Origin: Anaeromyxobacteraceae bacterium
Lineage (GTDB): Bacteria > Myxococcota > Myxococcia > Myxococcales > Anaeromyxobacteraceae
Assembly (NCBI GenBank): GCA_027349605.1
Contig: DAIEMM010000503.1
Span: 1-5,100 of the forward strand
Length of the DNA stretch: 5,100 nt
Direction: 5' to 3'
The notes beneath the pieces are model-generated. The model was given only the letters and a program-made list of their open reading frames with translations. It made no database searches and was not told where the DNA came from. This document shows positions 1 through 5,100 of this stretch, in pieces (within the stretch, counting starts at the first letter, position 1; each line of letters starts with the position of its first letter). Position numbers and translations under genes: made by a program.

Positions 1-66
1 GGGAATCGACGCACAGGACGCGGTGGCTAGGGCGGCCAGGAGGAGCAGCCGCGACGAGGGAAGCAC
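1..66 (-). CDS. Putative lipoprotein, N-terminal signal peptide only (runs off left edge)
   Basis: Reading the minus strand from a GTG at 66-64, 22 codons stay open to the window edge. They give a short N-terminus with one Arg (residue 6), a hydrophobic Leu/Ala core (residues 7-14) and a lipobox-like T-A-S-C ending at Cys18. No charged residue lies in the core, which fits a type II (Lsp-cleaved) signal peptide, although Thr at -3 is less usual than Leu. The mature protein would be lipidated at Cys18 and exported. The start is supported by a GGAGGT Shine-Dalgarno four bases upstream. The gene lies 60 bp after the epimerase gene on the same strand, so it may be the fifth gene of the operon or start a new unit. 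Nothing of the mature domain is visible, so no function can be given. A chance open frame in GC-rich DNA is the alternative; the SD plus lipobox makes that less likely. Confidence 0.6.
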   Translation of the reverse strand, partial: MLPSSRLLLLAALATASCASIP

Positions 67-70
67 GGGG

Positions 71-76
71 ACCTCC
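71..76 (-). promoter_or_regulatory. Strong Shine-Dalgarno (GGAGGT) for the lipoprotein gene
   Basis: The minus strand reads GGAGGT, then four bases, then the GTG at 66. This is a near-perfect anti-SD match and is better than the site in front of any other minus-strand gene here. It is the main reason for choosing this start, and it suggests independent, efficient translation initiation rather than coupling to the epimerase gene. Confidence 0.6.
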
Positions 77-107
77 GGGCACCGGAGAACTTCACCCAGG
101 ATAGCAC

Positions 108-124
108 CCCTGGAGGGCCCAGGG
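108..124 (-). terminator. Small GC hairpin just after the epimerase stop; weak terminator or mRNA-end candidate
   Basis: CCCTGG (108-113) and CCAGGG (119-124) are perfect inverted repeats around a 5-base loop, giving a 6-bp all-paired stem. It begins three bases after the epimerase stop codon (129-127). No T-run follows on the minus strand, so it is not a canonical intrinsic terminator. It may be an attenuating or RNA-stabilising stem, or chance in GC-rich DNA. Confidence 0.3.
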
Positions 125-126
125 CG

Positions 127-1053
127 TCAGCGGTTGCCTAGGACGCTCCGCAGGGTCTCGCGGATGGAGAAGCGGGGGGTCCAGCCGGTGTCGCGGACGA
201 AGCGCGAGCCGTCCACCGCGCAGAGGTACTGGATGTAGTCCACCTCGCCCGGGGGGTAGCTGGACAGGCGTGCGTCGAAGAGGCGCTTCACGACCTGGCG
301 GACGAGGAAATGGGGCAGGGGCACGGGCTCGCGCCCCAGCTCCCGGAGCGCCGCGGAGAGCGGGATCTCCCCCGGGCCGGTCACGTTGTAGACGCCGCGC
401 ACCCCGGGGCGGAGCGCGAGCGCGATGGCCCGGCAGACGTCCTCCTCGTGGATCAGCTGGACCATGGGGTCGAATCCCAGGACGGTGATGGGACGCTCCA
501 GCCGCAGGTAGTTGGACGGGGCGTTGCGCACCGTGGGACCGACGATGTTCACCGGCCGGAGGATGACGGTCTCGATCCCGGGGTGCTGCCACATGAACGA
601 CTGGACGTACATGTCGACCTCGATGAGGTCGCGGTAGCCGGGCAGGCGGGCGGCGCCGAGGAGCGGCGTCTCCTCGGGGAGGAAGTTGGGATTGCCCGGC
701 GCCGGGCCGTACACGTTGGCGCTCGAGAGCAGCACCACCTTCTTCACGCCGTGGCGCGCGGCGATGTCGAGGAGCTTCTGGGTCCCGGCCACGTTGAAGC
801 TGTGGGCCTCGGCGGCGTCGTCCCGCGGGTCGTGCTTGAGGCCGAGGTGGGCGATGGCCTGGATCGCGCTCCGCCGGAAGACGTCCTCCACGCGGGCCTT
901 GCGGATGTCGAGCTGGTGGTGCTCGACGTCCTTGGGGCGGTCGCGCAGCGGGCGCCGGTCGAAGCCGACGACGTGGGTCTCGCCGTGGAGGATCCGGGCG
1001 AGCTTGCGCCCCAGGTTCCCGGCGATGCCGGTGATGGCCACGCTGGCGGGCAT
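127..1053 (-). CDS. NAD-dependent epimerase/dehydratase-like protein (extended SDR), catalytic Lys replaced
   Basis: This 308-aa protein has the usual length of UDP-glucose 4-epimerase-like extended SDRs. The Rossmann motif TGIAGNLG is at residues 8-15. Asp32 ends strand 2 and favours NAD(H) over NADP(H). The SSANVYG segment (110-116) aligns its second Ser with the catalytic Ser of GalE, followed by LRPVNIVGP (165-173) and a late HEEDV motif (202-206). The expected YxxxK reads Y140-R-D-L-I144, so the catalytic Lys is Ile (codon 624-622, ATC). Some subgroups of this family are known not to keep the full tetrad. It may bind a nucleotide sugar without classic epimerisation, or use another base. 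The ATG at 1053 is 5 bp past the acyltransferase stop, with GGTGAG just upstream. An in-frame GTG at 1062, overlapping that stop as GTGA, would add three residues. It is the fourth gene of the minus-strand operon. The cytoplasmic SDR assignment is firm; the substrate is unknown. Confidence 0.9.
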   Translation of the reverse strand: MPASVAITGIAGNLGRKLARILHGETHVVGFDRRPLRDRPKDVEHHQLDIRKARVEDVFRRSAIQAIAHLGLKHDPRDDAAEAHSFNVAGTQKLLDIAARHGVKKVVLLSSANVYGPAPGNPNFLPEETPLLGAARLPGYRDLIEVDMYVQSFMWQHPGIETVILRPVNIVGPTVRNAPSNYLRLERPITVLGFDPMVQLIHEEDVCRAIALALRPGVRGVYNVTGPGEIPLSAALRELGREPVPLPHFLVRQVVKRLFDARLSSYPPGEVDYIQYLCAVDGSRFVRDTGWTPRFSIRETLRSVLGNR

Positions 1054-1058
1054 CGGGC

Positions 1059-1913
1059 TCACCAGAACACGTGCTCCCGCTCGGCGATCCCGCGCGCGAG
1101 CAGGCCGGCCACCGCGTCGCGGACCCGGGCCACCTTGCCCTCCAGCACCGCGTCCTCCTCGTCGGCGCTCCCCGTGAAACACATGGGCTCGCCGAACCAG
1201 ATCCGGTACCGCACCGGCATGGGGAGGGGCAGGCCGGTGAGGGTGATGGGGAAATGGGGAAAGGCCAGCAGCCGGGCCAGGGGCTGGATGTCGAGGAAGG
1301 CCGGGGCCTGCTCCTCGGCGCCGACCACGCCCACCGGCACGATGGGGACCCCGTTCTCGAGGGCGAGCCGCATGAACCCGAGCCCGAAGCCCTGGAGCTG
1401 GTAGCGCCGGGAGAAGGGCTTGTTGAGGCCGCGCGTCCCCTCCGGGAACACCAGGAGGGCCTCGCCGGCCGCGAGGAGCCGCCGGCAGTTCTCCGGCGTG
1501 CCCACGATCTGGCCGCAGCGGGCGAAGAGGGTGGAGACGAAGGGCAGGGTGGGGACCCACTTGTCGACGAGGGCGCGGACGGCGCGCGGCGGGTCCTTGT
1601 CGACGAGGCAGGCGGCCTCGACCATCGCGGCGTCGAAGGGGAGCTGGCCGGAGTGGTTCCCCACGATCAGCACCGGGCCCTCGTTGGGCACGTTCTCCAG
1701 GCCGAAGGCCTTCACCCGGAAGTACTTCCGGTAGAGCCAGAGCACCGGGGCGGCGGCGGCCTGGAGGTAGTCCACGTCGAAGCCGTAGGGATCGACGCCG
1801 TACTCGTTGCGGGGCGGGGTGAGCTTCTCCAGGCGCTCCCGGGTTCCGGGACCGCCCAGCTCGAGCGTCCAGCGCCGCAGCCGTTCCTGGATCTCCTCGC
1901 CGATGCCCGCCAT
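1059..1913 (-). CDS. PlsC-like lysophospholipid/glycerolipid acyltransferase family protein
   Basis: This 284-aa protein belongs to the LPLAT superfamily, which moves an acyl group from acyl-CoA or acyl-ACP to a hydroxyl of a lipid acceptor at the inner membrane. Block I is VGNHSGQLPFD (84-94), block III is FPEGTRG (156-162) and block IV is VPIVPVG (189-195). The block-II-like stretch is FARCGQIVG (130-138). The catalytic pair is probably His87 and Asp94, spaced HX6D rather than the classic HX4D of PlsC, which points to the broader monoacylglycerol-acyltransferase-like branch and not to housekeeping PlsC. An N-terminal extension (about 1-75, with NEYGVDPYGFD at 36-46) precedes the catalytic core. 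There is no clear multi-span membrane region; a hydrophobic stretch near 53-60 may help membrane association. The ATG at 1913 lies 12 bp after the glycosyltransferase stop, with only a weak SD, so translational coupling is likely. The acyl acceptor is unknown; a glycolipid made by the neighbouring enzymes is an inference. Confidence 0.9.
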   Translation of the reverse strand: MAGIGEEIQERLRRWTLELGGPGTRERLEKLTPPRNEYGVDPYGFDVDYLQAAAAPVLWLYRKYFRVKAFGLENVPNEGPVLIVGNHSGQLPFDAAMVEAACLVDKDPPRAVRALVDKWVPTLPFVSTLFARCGQIVGTPENCRRLLAAGEALLVFPEGTRGLNKPFSRRYQLQGFGLGFMRLALENGVPIVPVGVVGAEEQAPAFLDIQPLARLLAFPHFPITLTGLPLPMPVRYRIWFGEPMCFTGSADEEDAVLEGKVARVRDAVAGLLARGIAEREHVFW

Positions 1914-1925
1914 CGGCTCGATCTA

Positions 1926-2696
1926 TCACGCCGGAGGCGACTTCGACGACTGGGCCGGGGCAGCGGGGTCGGCATGAACCGGCGCGCTCACCCGGAGCAC
2001 CCAGAAGAGCCGCGCCACCTGGCGCAGCACGTTGGGCACCCGCCGCAGGAGGCCGATGGAGGGGGCCCGCTTCTCGTGCAGCTCGATGGGGATCTCGACC
2101 ACCCGCTTCCCCTCCAGGCCGGCGCGCAGGACGAGCTCGCTCGCGAAGACGTCCCGGTCCACCACGCAGCGGGAGGCCACCGGCGCGATGCGCTCGCGGG
2201 AGAAGGCCTTCACCCCATGTGTATCGGTGCCGCGGAAGCCGAGGGCCACGCGGAGCACCGTGTTGTGCACCCAGGTGGCGATGCGGCGGAAGGCCGGCCG
2301 CCCGTCCACCGACCCGACGGCCCGCTTCGACCCCACCACCATGTCGGCCTCGCCCCGCGCGAGGACGGGAAGGGCCCGGTCGTAGAATCCGGGGTCGCAG
2401 AGGTCGATCTCGTCGGCCACCACCCACCGGCCACGCGCCTCGAGGATGCCGCGGCGCAGCGCCAGGCCGTAGTTGGGCTCCGGGGAGTGGAGGTGCCGGA
2501 GGCGCGGATGGGCCTGCGCCAGGTCCTGCAGGATCGCCACGGTGCGGTCGCGCGATCCGTTCTCGGAGAGGACCAGCTCGTAGTCCCAGCCGCGCTCGTC
2601 GAGGGCCGCCATGAGCTCCCGGCAGGCCGACGCGACGATCCGCTCCTCGTCGTAGACGGGGATGACGATGGAGAGCTCGGGGGAGGCGGCCGACAT
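1926..2696 (-). CDS. Family 2 glycosyltransferase, polyprenyl-phosphate-mannose-synthase-like (GT-A fold)
   Basis: This 256-aa protein has the length of single-domain Dpm1-type GT2 enzymes, which move a sugar from a nucleotide sugar to a polyprenyl phosphate or similar acceptor at the inner cytoplasmic face. Residues 9-17 (SIVIPVYDE) are the opening GT2 strand and loop. ENGSRDRT (45-52) stands where most members have DDGS. NYGLALRRG (75-83) matches the family's N.G...A...G segment. DEIDLCD (95-101) stands at the DxD metal site, GSKR at 122-125, and DRDVFASELVLRA (180-192) covers the acceptor/catalytic region. There is no C-terminal transmembrane pair; the end (239-256) is a Pro/Ala/Ser-rich tail. 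The gene sits 15 bp after the flavoprotein stop with no evident SD. It ends in tandem in-frame stops TGA-TAG, 12 bp before the acyltransferase start. Family assignment is firm; sugar donor and acceptor cannot be told. Confidence 0.9.
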   Translation of the reverse strand: MSAASPELSIVIPVYDEERIVASACRELMAALDERGWDYELVLSENGSRDRTVAILQDLAQAHPRLRHLHSPEPNYGLALRRGILEARGRWVVADEIDLCDPGFYDRALPVLARGEADMVVGSKRAVGSVDGRPAFRRIATWVHNTVLRVALGFRGTDTHGVKAFSRERIAPVASRCVVDRDVFASELVLRAGLEGKRVVEIPIELHEKRAPSIGLLRRVPNVLRQVARLFWVLRVSAPVHADPAAPAQSSKSPPA

Positions 2697-2711
2697 GCGA
2701 TGGGCGCAGGG

Positions 2712-4025
2712 TCACCGCTTCAGCAGGCGGGCCGCCTGCCGGCCGCCGAGCAGCGCGTCCTCCATGGAGGAGTACTCCCAGCTGCCCGAGCGTCCCGCCA
2801 CCAGGATGTCGCGCTCGCCGAGCCACTCCCGGACGGCGGCGCGGGCCGATCCGTAGACGAAGTCGTGGATCACGTAGGCCTGGGGGATGGTGCGCACCTC
2901 GGCGAACTTCACGTCCTCCGGGGATTCGATCATGCCGAGCGAGAGGAGCGCGTCGAGGGCGGCCCGCCCGGCCTCGGCGGGCGGTACGGGCTGCCGGCCG
3001 GACAGCTCGACGTAGAAGCTCCGGAACCCCGGAGGGGCGAGGGAGGACACCGCCGCCGACGCCGAGCCCACGCGGTAGGCGCGGAAGCCCGGCTCCGGAA
3101 GGTAGGTCCAGTGCCAGGAGGGAGCCCCCACGTCGCGGGCCGCCACGTTCACGTACGTCACCGTGGCGGCGCGGAGCAGGCGGGACGCCTCTCGCACGGC
3201 CGCCGGGGCGCCCCCGACCAGGTCCACCATGTCGGGCAGGGGGGCGGTCGAGATCACGGCGCGGTAGCGGACCTCCTCGCCGGTGGAGAGGCGCGCCACC
3301 TTGCGGATCGGGTCGATGGACACGGGGTGGACGCCGCACTCCGGGGTGCGTGGAAGCCGGGCGACGAGGGCGCGGACGAAGGTCTCGATGCCGCCCTCCC
3401 GCGGATACAGGAAGGTGGCGTTGTAGCCCTCCGCGTCCCCCTCCAGGCCGAGCGCGCCGCGAACGACCTGCTCCAGGGTGGGGCGGGGAACGAAGCGCCC
3501 CATCCACTCGATGGTGAGCTCGGCCGGCGGGACCGTCCAGAGCTTCTCGTTGTAGGGGAACATGAAGTTCCGGGCGAAGCCCTCCCCGAGGTGGCGAAGG
3601 ACGTACTCCTCGAAGTTGCGCGGCACCCGCTGCCGGAGCTCGGCCCCCGCCTCGCCGAGCTGGGCTGCGACGAACCCGAGCACGTTCTCGGCGGCCACGG
3701 CCGGCGGGAGCCCGTAGGTGTTCACCTGGTAGGGGTATCCGGTGAAGACTCCGTGCGACCGGATGGCGGCCCGGCGCTGGACGGTGAGCCAGCCTCCCGG
3801 CAGCACCTCGTGGGCCAGCGCCCGGGTGTCCGGGTCGCGGAGGTGGAGCCAGTGGCCGGTGGCGTCGAAGGCGAAACCGTCCCGGACGTCGGTGCGGCAG
3901 AGGCCACCGGGCCGGGACTCGCGCTCGACCAGCCGGTAGCCCCCACCGAGCGCCAGCGCCGCGGAGATCCCCGCGAGGCCCGCGCCCAGGACGAGCACGT
4001 CGCTGTTTGGTGGCGCTTGGTTCAC
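2712..4025 (-). CDS. FAD-dependent oxidoreductase, amine oxidase / UDP-galactopyranose-mutase-like fold
   Basis: This 437-aa protein has an N-terminal FAD-binding Rossmann motif: GAGLAG at 14-19, Glu34 for the ribose, and RPGGLCRT at 38-45 that contacts the flavin. The middle holds FPYNEKLW (156-163) and a YPREGG segment (207-212) typical of the protoporphyrinogen-oxidase-like/UGM-like group. Near the C-terminus the second FAD segment, AGRSGSWEYSSMEDAL (410-425), places the isoalloxazine ring. Annotation pipelines often call such proteins protoporphyrinogen oxidase, but the glycosyltransferase and SDR neighbours argue for surface-polymer or lipid chemistry instead. The start is GTG at 4025: the dinucleotide fold begins about ten residues in, and the only upstream in-frame room ends at a TAG (4052-4050). 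No strong SD is seen; GGAA lies some 14 bases upstream. It is the first gene of the operon and is divergent from the zinc-ribbon gene. It is likely a soluble cytoplasmic flavoprotein of unknown substrate. Confidence 0.9.
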   Translation of the reverse strand: MNQAPPNSDVLVLGAGLAGISAALALGGGYRLVERESRPGGLCRTDVRDGFAFDATGHWLHLRDPDTRALAHEVLPGGWLTVQRRAAIRSHGVFTGYPYQVNTYGLPPAVAAENVLGFVAAQLGEAGAELRQRVPRNFEEYVLRHLGEGFARNFMFPYNEKLWTVPPAELTIEWMGRFVPRPTLEQVVRGALGLEGDAEGYNATFLYPREGGIETFVRALVARLPRTPECGVHPVSIDPIRKVARLSTGEEVRYRAVISTAPLPDMVDLVGGAPAAVREASRLLRAATVTYVNVAARDVGAPSWHWTYLPEPGFRAYRVGSASAAVSSLAPPGFRSFYVELSGRQPVPPAEAGRAALDALLSLGMIESPEDVKFAEVRTIPQAYVIHDFVYGSARAAVREWLGERDILVAGRSGSWEYSSMEDALLGGRQAARLLKR

Positions 4026-4104
4026 GGGCGGCGGTACGATTCCATTTTCCTAGCTAGCATGCAGGCTGCCCCGGCGCCAGAGCGCGGGGCACGAGGGTCC
4101 AGCG
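4026..4104. promoter_or_regulatory. Divergent intergenic region, presumed promoters for both directions
   Basis: These 79 bp separate the two divergent start codons, so the promoters of the four-gene minus-strand operon and of the zinc-ribbon gene should lie here unless they sit inside coding DNA. The centre (about 4038-4062) is clearly AT-richer than anything around it. It holds the palindromes CTAGCTAG (4050-4057) and GCATGC (4058-4063). TAGCAT at 4055-4060 could serve as a + strand -10 box, but no matching -35 is visible. No specific operator is claimed. Confidence 0.4.
4093..4097 (+). promoter_or_regulatory. Shine-Dalgarno (GAGGG) for the zinc-ribbon gene
   Basis: GAGGG lies seven bases before the ATG at 4105, which is ideal spacing. 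It supports that start, as does the zinc-ribbon motif beginning at the first residues of the protein. Confidence 0.65.
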
Positions 4105-5100
4105 ATGCGCATCACGTGTCCACAGTGCCAGGCCGGTTACGACGTCGCCCCGGAGAAGATCCCCGATGGCGGCCTGCGGGTGCGGTGCCCCCAGTGCGAC
4201 CGCGTCTTCTCGGTCAAGATCGCGCAGTCCACGTCGACCACCCTGTCCGGCCAGCCCCCGGCTTCGGGTCCGGTTCCCACCATGGCCGGTGCACCGCGAC
4301 CTCCCCAGCCCGCCGGCATGACCATGGTGGGCATGGCGCCCCCCCCGCCTCCCGCGGCTTCCCTCCAGTCGAACGACCCGGTTCCCCTGCCGGGCAATGC
4401 GCCCCCGCCCGCGCCCCGGCCCCCGCCGCCCCCGGTCGCCGAGCCGGCCCCGGAGGCCTTCACCAGCCCGACCGGAGCCATCCCGCTTCCCCCTCCCCCC
4501 TCGGGCGAGAGCGGGGTGCGCTGGCCGCCTCCCGAGGATCCGGACCTCTTCGCCGGCGAGGTGACGCCGGACGAGCCCGCCGTGGCCCCGGAGGAGCCCT
4601 CGGCGCTCCAGGCACCGGCTGCGTTCGAGGCACCGGCTGCGTTCGAGGAGCCGGCGACGGTCGAGGAGCCGCTCGTGCCCATCGAGGATCTCGCGTCGGG
4701 CGAGCCCGACGTGCTCGACATCCTCTCCGACGACGAGCCGGCCGCCGCGGAGCAGCCTCCCCTCGAGCCCGAGCCCCTCGTGGAGCAGGAGCCTCCGGCC
4801 GCGGAGGCCACGCCGGAGCATCTCTCCTTCGGCGAGGTCCCGCTCGACGGCTCGGCGCCGGACCCCTTCGCGGCCGTCGCGGCGCGCGGGGCCGAACCAC
4901 CCGCGCCGCCCGACGAGGAGCTGGAGATGCTCTTCACGGCCGGTGGAGAGGCCGCCCCGACGCCCCCGCCTCCCCGCAAGGCGGGTGCGCCCGGCTTCCG
5001 CGTCCGCCGCCCCTCCGGGCGCATCTTCGGTCCCTTCTCCGAGCGCGAGATCGTGGAGATGCTCGGCAAGGGGGAGCTCAACGGGAACGAGGACGTCTCC
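4105..5100 (+). CDS. MJ0042-type zinc-ribbon protein with Pro/Glu-rich linker and GYF_2-like domain (3' end outside window)
   Basis: From ATG 4105 the frame is open for 332 codons to the last base of the window, without a stop. Residues 1-40 form a zinc ribbon of the MJ0042 type: C5-P-Q-C8 and C28-P-Q-C31 (CxxC-X19-CxxC) around a GYDV...DGGLRVRC core. Residues 41-296 are low-complexity and probably disordered. They hold proline runs (79-83, 106-110, 129-132, 287-290) and an acidic Glu/Asp/Ala/Pro part (about 141-285). From 298 a GYF_2/DUF4339-like domain begins (FRVRRPSGRIFGPFSERE, Gly309-Pro310-Phe311), cut by the edge. Myxobacteria carry many proteins that combine this zinc ribbon with GYF_2 domains, often leading into TPR repeats or a membrane part; what follows here is unseen. 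No signal peptide precedes the ribbon, so the N-terminus is cytoplasmic. The role is unknown: a scaffolding or signalling adaptor is inference. It is divergent from the lipid/glycan operon. Confidence 0.88.
   Translation, partial: MRITCPQCQAGYDVAPEKIPDGGLRVRCPQCDRVFSVKIAQSTSTTLSGQPPASGPVPTMAGAPRPPQPAGMTMVGMAPPPPPAASLQSNDPVPLPGNAPPPAPRPPPPPVAEPAPEAFTSPTGAIPLPPPPSGESGVRWPPPEDPDLFAGEVTPDEPAVAPEEPSALQAPAAFEAPAAFEEPATVEEPLVPIEDLASGEPDVLDILSDDEPAAAEQPPLEPEPLVEQEPPAAEATPEHLSFGEVPLDGSAPDPFAAVAARGAEPPAPPDEELEMLFTAGGEAAPTPPPPRKAGAPGFRVRRPSGRIFGPFSEREIVEMLGKGELNGNEDVS
4612..4665 (+). repeat. 18-bp in-frame tandem repeat (two perfect copies plus one diverged)
   Basis: Bases 4612-4629 and 4630-4647 are identical 18-mers, each encoding APAAFE (residues 170-175 and 176-181). 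A third unit at 4648-4665 is diverged (about 13 of 18 bases match) and encodes EPATVE. The repeat lies in the acidic linker of the zinc-ribbon protein and keeps frame, which is typical of slippage-driven expansion in a disordered region. Confidence 0.85.

Noticed and set aside
108..124. Calling the hairpin a strong intrinsic terminator
   Set aside because: The stem is only 6 bp and no T-run follows it on the minus strand, so it is kept only as a weak candidate.
310..1404. A + strand open frame of 364 codons
   Set aside because: It lies antisense to the SDR and acyltransferase genes, shows no family motif, and changes composition where the genes beneath it change. It is the antisense shadow of genuine coding DNA.
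127..3507. A single minus-strand open frame of 1126 codons spanning several genes, which could be read as a giant fusion protein
   Set aside because: Only its last 308 residues (from ATG 1053) look like a real protein, the SDR. The rest is Arg/Pro/Gly-rich and lies over the flavoprotein, glycosyltransferase and acyltransferase genes in another frame. It is a stop-free shadow caused by high GC.
2712..4025. Naming the flavoprotein protoporphyrinogen oxidase (hemY/hemG) and assigning it to heme synthesis
   Set aside because: The shared motifs are those of the wide FAD amine-oxidase fold. No other heme gene is nearby, and the operon partners are sugar and lipid enzymes.
4054..5081. Long minus-strand open frames over 4054-4821 and 4137-5081, one with a repeated ERSRCL motif, one rich in Ser and Gly
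   Set aside because: They are antisense to the zinc-ribbon gene. Their repeats and composition follow from its Pro/Glu-rich codons and the 18-bp duplication, and neither shows a known domain.
4105..5100. Reading the C-terminal proline-rich part of the zinc-ribbon protein as a TonB-like periplasmic spanner
   Set aside because: There is no membrane segment before the proline-rich part, and a cytoplasmic zinc ribbon comes first, so periplasmic placement has no support within the window.

Overview
The window is very GC-rich, and codon third positions are almost all G or C. It carries no tRNA, rRNA, CRISPR array or insertion sequence that I could recognise. The + strand protein on the right combines an MJ0042-type zinc ribbon, a long Pro/Glu/Ala-rich linker and a GYF_2-like domain. 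I associate that architecture with Myxococcota (myxobacteria and relatives). With the base composition it suggests a GC-rich deltaproteobacterium or myxobacterium, but this is inference and no species can be named.

Layout. Positions 127-4025 on the minus strand hold four tightly packed genes, in transcription order: a GTG-started FAD-dependent amine-oxidase-like flavoprotein (4025-2712), a family-2 glycosyltransferase (2696-1926), a PlsC-like lipid acyltransferase (1913-1059) and an extended-SDR sugar epimerase/dehydratase-like protein (1053-127). The gaps between them are 15, 12 and 5 bp, so they very probably form one operon. After the last stop comes a 60-bp gap with a small GC hairpin. 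A fifth minus-strand gene then starts at 66 with a strong Shine-Dalgarno and a lipoprotein signal peptide, and runs off the left edge. On the right, a divergent + strand gene starts at 4105 after a 79-bp shared promoter region and runs off the window at 5100 still open.

How the genes fit together. A flavoprotein of the amine oxidase/UDP-galactopyranose-mutase-like fold, a Dpm1-like glycosyltransferase, an acyltransferase and a nucleotide-sugar-type SDR in one operon look like a small pathway for a glycosylated or acylated lipid of the envelope. No substrate can be read from the sequence. Three of the four enzymes differ from textbook motifs: the SDR has Ile at the catalytic Lys position, the acyltransferase has HX6D instead of HX4D, and the glycosyltransferase has ENGS and DEID instead of DDGS and DxD. 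This coordinated departure is the most interesting signal in the window.

The divergent zinc-ribbon protein is probably regulatory or structural and need not belong to the pathway. Almost all other long open frames here are GC-driven shadows of these genes.
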